A stretch of 64,000 nucleotides of DNA, from positions 434,001 through 498,000 of the forward strand of contig NZ_JAGFBF010000005.1 in NCBI RefSeq assembly GCF_017583045.1, written 5' to 3'. A program made the translations under genes and the position numbers. The DNA comes from Leucobacter tardus (GTDB lineage: Bacteria > Actinomycetota > Actinomycetes > Actinomycetales > Microbacteriaceae). Below are positions 57,680-64,000 of this stretch, one piece after another (position 1 is the first letter of the stretch; each line of letters starts with the position of its first letter). The notes beneath the pieces are model-generated. The model saw only the letters and a program-made list of their open reading frames with translations. It ran no database searches and was not told the DNA's origin.

Positions 57680-59113
57680 GTGCAGACTTCCGAGCAGAGT
57701 GGCCCCGGATTCAAGAAAGCATTGAACGCCTTCGATTCGTATGCGTTGGGCTTCGGCGCGATGATCGGTTTCGGGTGGGTGGTGCTCTCCGGCGGCTGGC
57801 TCGAGGACGCCGGCACGCTCGGCGCCGCGATCGCGATGGGCGGCGGCGGCCTCATCATGGCACTCGTCGCCTACCTCTACGCGGAACTGACGTCGGCGAT
57901 GCCGAAGGCCGGCGGCGAGCACCACTACCTCATGCGGGGCATGGGTCCCCGGTGGGCGTTCGTCGGCTCGTGGGGTATCACCGGCGGGTACATCAGCATC
58001 GTCGCGTTCGAGGCGGTCGCACTCCCCCGCACCATCTCCTACATCTGGCCGGAGATCCTCGACAATCCGATGTACTCGATCTTCGGATCGGAGGTCGCGC
58101 TCACCTGGGCGCTCATCGGCGCCGTCTCAGCCGTCGTCATCACAGCGATCAACTACATCGGGATCAAGGTCGCGGGCGTCGTGCAGACCTTCGTGGTGCT
58201 CTTCCTCGTCATCGTCGGCATCCTGTTGGCGACCGGAAGCTTCATGAACGGCACGGTGAGCAACATGGAGCCGTTCTTCACGGACTCCGCGGGCCTGTTC
58301 ACGGTGCTCGTCGTCGTCCCCTTCCTCTTCGTCGGCTTCGACGTGATCCCGCAGGCATCAGAAGAGCTCAACATGAGCCCGCGCCGCATCGGCCGCTTGA
58401 TCGTCGTCTCGGTGTTCATCGCGACGCTCTGGTACGTGCTCGTCATTTTCACTTCGTCGTCGGCGATGAGTCGCGAGGCACTCGCCGCAAGCGACCTCGC
58501 GACCGCAGACGCGATGGGTGCGCTCTGGAACAGCCAGTTCATGGCGAACATCCTGCTCGCCGGCGGCATCGCGGGCATCCTGACCTCGTGGATCGCGCTG
58601 CTCATCGGCGCCTCGCGACTCATGTACGCCATGGGTCACTCCGGCATGCTGCCGCGCTGGTTCGGCAAGCTCCACCCTCGCTTCAACACCCCGAGCAACG
58701 CGATCCTGTTCATCGGGGCGCTCTCGGTCGCCGCGCCGTTCTTCGGCACCGGTATGCTCGGCTGGCTCGTGGACTCCGGATCGCCCAGCATCGTCGTCAC
58801 CTACTTCCTCGTCTGCATCGTCTTCCTGATGCTCCGCCGACGGGAACCCGAGATGGAGCGCCCGTTCCGTTCGGGCCGGGGGAAGATCGGTGTCATGTTC
58901 GGCGTGCTGGGCGCGATCCTGACCTTCGGTCTGCTCACCCTCTACATCCCGGGTATGCCGGCGAGCATCGATCCGATGTCGTACGTGCTGTGCCTGCTGT
59001 GGTGGGCGATCGGCATGGTGTTCCTGTTCCGGATCCCGCGCGGGATCGAGGCGGGCGTGCGGACCGAGGCGATCCTGCTCAATACGCTTCGGGAACGTCG
59101 CCGGAAGCGCTGA
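57680..59113 (+). CDS. APC-superfamily amino acid/amine permease
   Basis: About 477 residues with roughly 12 membrane segments. The first is LGFGAMIGFGWVVLSGGWL with the APC substrate-loop GFG, then YAELTSAMPKAGGEHHYL, the conserved cytoplasmic loop. Amine or amino acid substrate cannot be read. I chose GTG 57680 with AGGA six bases upstream; ATG 57590 is in frame but adds a basic stretch. Its 3-prime end overlaps the convergent lysR by 35 bases, and a HisD-like dehydrogenase lies just beyond. Confidence 0.9.
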   Translation: MQTSEQSGPGFKKALNAFDSYALGFGAMIGFGWVVLSGGWLEDAGTLGAAIAMGGGGLIMALVAYLYAELTSAMPKAGGEHHYLMRGMGPRWAFVGSWGITGGYISIVAFEAVALPRTISYIWPEILDNPMYSIFGSEVALTWALIGAVSAVVITAINYIGIKVAGVVQTFVVLFLVIVGILLATGSFMNGTVSNMEPFFTDSAGLFTVLVVVPFLFVGFDVIPQASEELNMSPRRIGRLIVVSVFIATLWYVLVIFTSSSAMSREALAASDLATADAMGALWNSQFMANILLAGGIAGILTSWIALLIGASRLMYAMGHSGMLPRWFGKLHPRFNTPSNAILFIGALSVAAPFFGTGMLGWLVDSGSPSIVVTYFLVCIVFLMLRRREPEMERPFRSGRGKIGVMFGVLGAILTFGLLTLYIPGMPASIDPMSYVLCLLWWAIGMVFLFRIPRGIEAGVRTEAILLNTLRERRRKR

Positions 59114-60023
59114 CCCGCGCAGCCGCCGCCGAACGCTCGCGCAGCACCGCGCCCACGAGGTCGACCACCTCGAGGATCGCGGGAGACATCACGCTGTTCG
59201 CCCGTCGAATGACCGCGATGGTATCGAAGAGGGGCTCGGCGAACGGCGCGGTGCAGATGCCGTCGGGGAACGCGGCGCTGCTCGCCACCGCACTGGACAC
59301 CATGGTGTCGCCGATCCCCCGACGCACGAGTTCGAGCGCGGCTTCCAAATACTCGACCTCGACGACGGGCTCGATGCGGAGCCCGCGCTCCTGCGCGCGC
59401 TCGCTCAGTTGGCGTCGTGTCGGATCGTTCCAGCTGTGACTCGCGTCGTAGAGCACCGCAGGGCCCTCCGCCACCTGTTCGACGGTGACGGGGGCCGACA
59501 CTCGCGTCGGATCCGCACTGGCCCACAGCACTTCGTCGCGCAGGAGCGGGAAGACCTCGAGTTCGTCATCCGGCACCGGGAGCACCACGATCCCGGCTTC
59601 GAACCGCCCCGCCTTCACCCCCTCGACGACCTCGAAGGAGTTCTGCCCGAAGAGCCGGAGCTGCACGTGGGGTCGACGCCGACGGAAGGTCTCCACGACG
59701 TCGGGCAAGAAGTAGAAGTTCGCGTTCCGCAGCACCCCGAGTGAGATCGATCCGCGTTCGAGACCGCGCAGCTCGACGAGCGCCTCATCGGCGCGGTCAG
59801 CCGATTCCACGATCTGGCGCGCCCACCCGACGAGCTCGCTGCCGGCGGCGGTCAGCTCGAGACGTCGTCCGGTGCGGATGAAGAGCGGCAGCCCGTGATG
59901 CTCCTCGAGCTTCCGGATGAGTGCGGACACGGTGGGTTGGGCGATGCCCAGCCGTCCGGCCGCACCCGTGAACGAGCCGTCGTCGATCGCGGCGATGAAC
60001 GCGCGGAGCTGGGTCAACGTCAT
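59079..60023 (-). CDS. LysR-family transcriptional regulator
   Basis: 314 residues: N-terminal winged HTH (MTLTQLRAFIAAIDDGSFTGAAGRLGIAQ-type with PTVSALIRKLEEHHGLPLFIR) and a periplasmic-binding-like effector domain (SISLGVLRNANFYFLPDVVETFRRRRP). Divergent from the HisD-like gene with a LysR-type box over its start codon, which suggests autoregulation and control of the dehydrogenase, and possibly of the permease with which it overlaps tail to tail. Confidence 0.94.
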   Translation of the reverse strand: MTLTQLRAFIAAIDDGSFTGAAGRLGIAQPTVSALIRKLEEHHGLPLFIRTGRRLELTAAGSELVGWARQIVESADRADEALVELRGLERGSISLGVLRNANFYFLPDVVETFRRRRPHVQLRLFGQNSFEVVEGVKAGRFEAGIVVLPVPDDELEVFPLLRDEVLWASADPTRVSAPVTVEQVAEGPAVLYDASHSWNDPTRRQLSERAQERGLRIEPVVEVEYLEAALELVRRGIGDTMVSSAVASSAAFPDGICTAPFAEPLFDTIAVIRRANSVMSPAILEVVDLVGAVLRERSAAAARVSASGDVPEAY

Positions 60024-60037
60024 AGCTTCACCCTATG
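60021..60037. promoter_or_regulatory. LysR-type operator (T-N11-A) between lysR and the HisD-like gene
   Basis: CATAG-N7-CTATG forms a perfect inverted repeat, which contains the T-N11-A core recognised by LysR regulators. It overlaps the lysR start codon (60021-60023). A second inverted repeat, ACCAC-N6-GTGGT, lies at 60048-60063. Both sit within the 72-base divergent gap. Confidence 0.6.
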
Positions 60038-60095
60038 CCCTGAGAAGACCACCGCCCAGTGGTGCTCTGCACCTCGCCATTTCTAGGATGGCGTC

Positions 60096-61412
60096 ATGCA
60101 GTTCACTCCCGCGCTCCTCGCCCAGCACACCGGCCGCTTCACCCGCCTGAAAACACCGCTCGACACTCCCGCCGCCCAGCGGGATCCCCAGGTCGTCGCG
60201 ACCGTATCGCGCATGCTGCTCGACATCGAGCGCCGCGGACTCGATGCGGTCCGCGAGTACGCGCGCGACCTGGACGGATGGACGCGGGAGGACTTCTCGC
60301 TGGCGCCCGATCGGGTGGCGCAGAGCGGTGATCGGCTCGATCCCGAGCTGCGTTCCGCCATCGAGCTCGGAGCCGAACGGACCCAGGCCTTCGCCCGCCG
60401 CCAGCGCGAGGGGCTCGTCGACTTCGATGTGGAGCTCGAGCCGGGCCTCCACACCGGGGTCAGGTACATCCCCGTCGGCCGGGTCGGCGCCTATCTGCCC
60501 GCCGGACGCTTCCCGCTGACGGCCAGCGCGTTCATGACGGTCGGCGTCGCGAAAGCCGCCGGTGTACCGCATGTGACGGCGTGCACCCCGCCGCAGCCGG
60601 ACGGCGGAGCCAACGACGCCGTGCTCTACACGGCTCACGTCTCGGGCGTGGACCGAGTGTTCGTGCTCGGCGGGGTGCAGGCACTCGCCGCGATGGCCCT
60701 CGGGCTGATCGACGATCTGCCCGTCGACATGCTCGTGGGGGCGGGGAACGCCTATGTCGCGGAGGCGAAGCGACAGCTCTTCGGACGCGTGGCGATCGAT
60801 CTGCCCGCCGGCCCATCCGAAGTCGCGGTGCTGTCGGACGCGAGCGCCGACCCGGCCATCGTCGCCGCCGACCTGCTCGGGCAGGCTGAGCACGGCACGA
60901 ACTCGCCGGCAGCGCTCGTCACCACCGATGCCGATCACGGCGCCGCGGTGATCGCCGAGGTCGAGCGGCAGCTCGCGACGCTCGCGACGGCGGACATCTG
61001 CGGCCCGGCGTGGCGGGATCACGGCTCCGTCACCGTCGCGGACTCCCCCGAGGTCGCCGTCGCGCTGATGGACGATCTGGCCCCCGAGCACCTCGAAGTG
61101 CTCACCGCGGACGATGCCTGGTACCACGACCGCCTGCGGAACTACGGGTCGGTGTTCCTCGGCGAATGGAGCACCGTCGCATACTCCGACAAGGGCATGG
61201 CCGGAACCAACCACACGCTGCCCACGGCGGGAGGCGCCAAGCACAGCGCTGGTCTCTCGGTGTCGCGCTTCATGAAGCCGCTCACCTACCAGCGCGTGGA
61301 GCGGGAGGCGACGCGCCTGGTGGCTCCCGCCACCGTCACCATCTCCCGCTCGGAGGGGATGGCCGCGCACGAGGCGACCGCCCAGATGCGTCTCGATCGC
61401 TGGGAGCGGTGA
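60096..61412 (+). CDS. Histidinol dehydrogenase-family zinc dehydrogenase (probably catabolic)
   Basis: 438 residues. The HisD zinc and catalytic residues are all conserved: Gln263 and His266 (LLGQAEHGTNSPA), Glu331-His332 (LAPEHLEVL), Asp365 (AYSDKGMAGTNHTLP) and His425 (GMAAHEATA). Details such as YIPVGRVGAYLPAGRFPLTA and RLRNYGSVFLGEWSTVAY match the HisD paralogue group that includes sulfopropanediol dehydrogenase HpsN rather than biosynthetic HisD. No other his gene is near; it is divergent from lysR and close to a permease. Substrate unknown, perhaps an amino alcohol or diol. Confidence 0.85.
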   Translation: MQFTPALLAQHTGRFTRLKTPLDTPAAQRDPQVVATVSRMLLDIERRGLDAVREYARDLDGWTREDFSLAPDRVAQSGDRLDPELRSAIELGAERTQAFARRQREGLVDFDVELEPGLHTGVRYIPVGRVGAYLPAGRFPLTASAFMTVGVAKAAGVPHVTACTPPQPDGGANDAVLYTAHVSGVDRVFVLGGVQALAAMALGLIDDLPVDMLVGAGNAYVAEAKRQLFGRVAIDLPAGPSEVAVLSDASADPAIVAADLLGQAEHGTNSPAALVTTDADHGAAVIAEVERQLATLATADICGPAWRDHGSVTVADSPEVAVALMDDLAPEHLEVLTADDAWYHDRLRNYGSVFLGEWSTVAYSDKGMAGTNHTLPTAGGAKHSAGLSVSRFMKPLTYQRVEREATRLVAPATVTISRSEGMAAHEATAQMRLDRWER

Positions 61413-61419
61413 TCACGGG

Positions 61420-62262
61420 TCAGGGGGACCTGCGGGCGATGATGTCGGCGTACCCCTCGACGTAGGTGGGGAACCGCAGCGGTCCGGTGAACTCCTCGAT
61501 ACGTCCTCGCAGGATCGCTCCCCCGCCCGGGTCGGGGTCGAGTGCGGGCGGCGGCGCGACCCCGAGGAGCTCTCCGATGCAGCCGACGACCTCGCCCATC
61601 GGAGCAGGGGCGCGGTCCACGGCATGCACGAGTGCGGGGCGCGGCCCGTCGGCGGCGATGAGCGTTTCGAGCAACGTCACCAGGTCGAACTCATGGATCC
61701 GGTTGGTGCCCTTCCGCATCGCCATGGCCTCCCCCTGCAGCACTTTCCGCAGCAAGAACTCGCGTCCTGGCCCGTAGATCCCCGCCGGTCGCACGACGGC
61801 GGCGCCGAACAGGTCGACCGCCGTGCGCTCACCCGCCAGGAGGAGCCGTCCGCGATCGGTCTCGGGTTCTGGGACGTCGCCCTCCCACCGCTCCGCACCC
61901 TCGGGGCGCCCCTCGAACACGCCGGTCGAGGAGACGAACACGACCCGGTCGGGTCGGGACGGGAGGGCGTCGGCGAGGTGCCTGAGCGACGCCAGATAGG
62001 CGCTGTCATCGAGCGTCGGCGCCGGACGGCCCGGGGTGAGCGTGATCACCATCGCGTCGACGTCGGGAAGCTCGCTTGTGAGCGGGGCGCTCAGATCGGC
62101 GGCGATCGGCGTGAAGGCGGGCGGCAGGGAACTCGGATCGCGCCGCAACGCGAAGACCCGGTCGCCGCGTTCGACGAGACGTTGCCCCAGCCGCGTCCCG
62201 ACCTTCCCGGCGCCGACGAGCAACGTGCGCCGCGACCCCGGGACACCCGCCTGCTCGGTCAT
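61420..62262 (-). CDS. NAD(P)-binding epimerase/reductase of the extended SDR type
   Basis: 280 residues from ATG 62262 with AGGAAG/AGGAG upstream. Rossmann motif LLVGAGKVGTRLGQRLVERG (GxGxxG) near residue 15, VVFVSSTGVFEGRP for the active-site Ser-Thr, and VVRPAGIYGPGREFLL with the conserved YGPGR. No sign of a classical YxxxK. Substrate unknown. An in-frame start 21 codons upstream exists. It converges on the HisD-like gene with 7 bases between them, and follows the AarF gene region after 85 bases in the other orientation sense of the same strand. Confidence 0.85.
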   Translation of the reverse strand: MTEQAGVPGSRRTLLVGAGKVGTRLGQRLVERGDRVFALRRDPSSLPPAFTPIAADLSAPLTSELPDVDAMVITLTPGRPAPTLDDSAYLASLRHLADALPSRPDRVVFVSSTGVFEGRPEGAERWEGDVPEPETDRGRLLLAGERTAVDLFGAAVVRPAGIYGPGREFLLRKVLQGEAMAMRKGTNRIHEFDLVTLLETLIAADGPRPALVHAVDRAPAPMGEVVGCIGELLGVAPPPALDPDPGGGAILRGRIEEFTGPLRFPTYVEGYADIIARRSP

Positions 62263-62347
62263 TGCTCCTGCTTCCTGCTGGTCCACCACGTGTCGATCAT
62301 CCCAGACTGCGAGCGTCGAGGCCACGATCCCGGCCGTGTCGAGTCGG

Positions 62348-64000
62348 TCATCGCGGCGGGCGACCGAAGGCTCCTGCGAGCAGGGCGTGCAGCAGGAGCG
62401 GCGCGGCTGCGACGCACATGACAGTGCCGATCACGGGGTACTCGGGCATCACGAGGATGCCCCCGACGAGCAGCGCCAGGAAGAGCACCGCCGAGATGAT
62501 GCGGCGGCCGAGCTGCTCGAGCCGAGCGAGCCTGCGTTCCACGCTCGACGTGTCGAACACCAGGCGCCCCTGATCGACACTCGTGAGGAGCGCGTCCACC
62601 CTACGGGGCAGTGCGGCCAACGTACCGAGCGTGGAGACCGCGTTCTCGGAGAACTCGCGAATGAGGTTGCCGCGCTCGTCTCGCAGGAGCTGAGACGCGT
62701 ACGGCTCCACGGCGTCCCACAGATTGAAGGCCGGGTCGATCGAGGTGCAGACCCCCGAGGTGAGCGACATGGCACGGACGATGAGCAGGAAGTTCTCCGG
62801 CAGCTGGAACGGGAGCGTGCGGATCACATCGCGGAACTCGAGCCCGAAATCCCGGAACTCCCGGGGGTCCACATCGCGCAGTTCGGCGAAGCCCATCCCG
62901 CCGAAACGCGAGAAGAGCGCGGACATGGCGCGCTCGAGTTCACGCGTGTCCGCCGAGGGCAGGAGCACGCCGATATCCTCGACGGCCGCCACCACGCCGG
63001 TGCTATCGCGTGAGGCGACGGCGATCATCAATGCGCGCAGGCCACGACGAATCTCATCGGGAACGGACCCCATCATGCCGAAGTCGATGAAGGCGAGGGA
63101 CCACCCGCCCTCCGCGCGCGGCGCCACGAAGATATTGCCCGGATGCGGGTCGGCGTGGAAGTACCCGAAAGTGAACAGCTGGTCGAACATGACGTCCGCG
63201 AAGCACTGCGCGACCGCTTGAGGATCGATCCCCGCCGCGCGCAACGCGTCGACATCGGTGATCTTGATCGCGGTGACATCGGAGAGCGTGAGCACGCGTC
63301 GCGATGAGCGCTCCCACACGATCTCGGGCGTCGAGACCCGGTCGTCACCGTCGAAGAGCTGCGCGAATCGCTCGCCGTGCGCAGCCTCGGCGAGGTAGTC
63401 GATCTCCTCGAGGCTCGTCTGCGCGAACTCCTCGACCAGTTGCGGCGCGTCGACGCGGTCGGAGACGATGCGCACCCGCCGCAACCAGCCGCCCACGCGC
63501 CGCAGCGCGGCGAGATCGACGTCGACGATCGCATCGATCCCGGGACGTTGCACCTTCAGCACCACCGCCGAGAACCCGGTGTCATCGGCCAGTTCAGGGG
63601 CGAGGACCGCTCGGTGCGCCTGCCCCAGCGAGGCGGCGGCCACCGGCACCGCGTCGACATGCGCGAACGCCTCGTCCAGTCGGACACCGAGCTCGCGCTC
63701 GGCGAGCTCGCGGATCCGGTCGAACGGGACCGGCGGCACCTCGTCCTGCAGTCCTTCGAGTTCCGAGGTGATCTCGGGGGGTAGCACGTCGAGACGCGAC
63801 GAGAGGAACTGCCCGACCTTGATCATCAGCCCGCCGAGTTCGATCGCGAGCGCGTGGAAGCGCTCCGCGATCCGCTGCATCCGCCGCGCGCGCGTCCGTT
63901 CCGCGAGCCGTGCGAGGCCGAGCTTCGGCAGGGCGATCTCGTACCACCACGACTGTGCGAGATACCGGGCGGCGAACCGCAGGATGCGACGGTAGCGTCT
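62348..64000 (-). CDS. AarF/UbiB (ABC1) family atypical kinase (partial at the 5-prime end)
   Basis: The window ends inside this gene. Visible 550 residues: a helix-rich N-terminal part (RYRRILRFAARYLAQSWW), the family-specific LMIKVGQFLSSRLDVLPPEI near residue 60 of the visible part, AAASLGQAHRAVL with the Ala-rich loop, VVLKVQRPGID, the kinase catalytic HADPHPGNIFV and DFGMMG, and two C-terminal membrane helices (ISAVLFLALLVGGILVM; GTVMCVAAAPLLLHALL). Members bind ATP and are linked to quinone or lipid metabolism; actinobacterial role is unresolved. Confidence 0.93.
   Translation of the reverse strand, partial: RRYRRILRFAARYLAQSWWYEIALPKLGLARLAERTRARRMQRIAERFHALAIELGGLMIKVGQFLSSRLDVLPPEITSELEGLQDEVPPVPFDRIRELAERELGVRLDEAFAHVDAVPVAAASLGQAHRAVLAPELADDTGFSAVVLKVQRPGIDAIVDVDLAALRRVGGWLRRVRIVSDRVDAPQLVEEFAQTSLEEIDYLAEAAHGERFAQLFDGDDRVSTPEIVWERSSRRVLTLSDVTAIKITDVDALRAAGIDPQAVAQCFADVMFDQLFTFGYFHADPHPGNIFVAPRAEGGWSLAFIDFGMMGSVPDEIRRGLRALMIAVASRDSTGVVAAVEDIGVLLPSADTRELERAMSALFSRFGGMGFAELRDVDPREFRDFGLEFRDVIRTLPFQLPENFLLIVRAMSLTSGVCTSIDPAFNLWDAVEPYASQLLRDERGNLIREFSENAVSTLGTLAALPRRVDALLTSVDQGRLVFDTSSVERRLARLEQLGRRIISAVLFLALLVGGILVMPEYPVIGTVMCVAAAPLLLHALLAGAFGRPPR

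Noticed and set aside
56563-59439. 958-residue plus-strand open frame over the NYN and permease genes
   Set aside because: Crosses two genes in wrong frames; Arg/His-rich and without domains.
60096-61412. Call as biosynthetic hisD
   Set aside because: Zinc-site residues fit HisD, but neighbour genes and conserved segments favour a catabolic paralogue, so no hisD symbol is given.

Overview
The window is dense, GC-rich actinobacterial chromosome with short intergenic gaps, many GTG (occasionally TTG) starts and long chains of genes joined by 4-base stop/start overlaps. Gene content and order (pyrR-pyrB-pyrC-PH protein-carA-carB; alaS-ruvX-mltG-aroE-aroC-aroK-aroB; ruvA-ruvB-yajC-secD-secF-rel; lepA-hemW-hrcA-dnaJ-rsmE-hit-phoH-ybeY-corC-era-leuA) fit the family Microbacteriaceae. 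Genus cannot be fixed from the sequence alone. I see no rRNA, tRNA, CRISPR array, insertion sequence or prophage gene.

Layout. Positions 1-7812 (minus): efp and nusB, then a pyrimidine operon (pyrR to carB, carB running off the left edge) with a PyrR-binding RNA loop just before the pyrR start. 7813-12877: a lone thioesterase, then an accessory cluster of a MoxR-type AAA+ ATPase (plus) divergent from a VWA-domain protein and an unrecognised protein (minus); a perfect 9-bp inverted repeat lies in the shared intergenic region. 12929-23636 (minus): rarA, rpsD, then one long unit from a small membrane protein and alaS through ruvX and mltG to four shikimate genes. 23743-25597 (plus): a DUF349 protein and a short AbiEi-like protein.

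25631-48135 is a 22-kb minus-strand block of housekeeping genes: a HAD hydrolase, an epimerase and a pyrimidine-dimer glycosylase; lepA, DUF1990 and hemW; hrcA behind a CIRCE operator, dnaJ, rsmE, hit, phoH, ybeY, corC and era; leuA behind a leucine-codon attenuator leader; then ruvA, ruvB, yajC, secD, secF and rel. leuA overlaps ruvA directly, where most actinobacteria have ruvC.

48253-64000 is looser: a 1594-residue NAD-glutamate dehydrogenase, a DinB protein, a GNAT acetyltransferase, CsbD, a TetR regulator, an orphan response regulator, DUF2200, an NYN-LOTUS protein, and a probable catabolic locus (APC permease, LysR, HisD-family dehydrogenase). An NAD(P)-binding protein and an AarF/UbiB kinase cut by the right edge follow.

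The most interesting items are the MoxR/VWA/unknown-protein cluster with its symmetric operator-like repeat, the leuA leader (leaderless Leu-rich peptide, 12-bp hairpin, and complementarity to the leuA ribosome-binding site), the leuA-ruvA junction lacking ruvC, and the HisD paralogue, which resembles sulfopropanediol-type dehydrogenases more than biosynthetic HisD.
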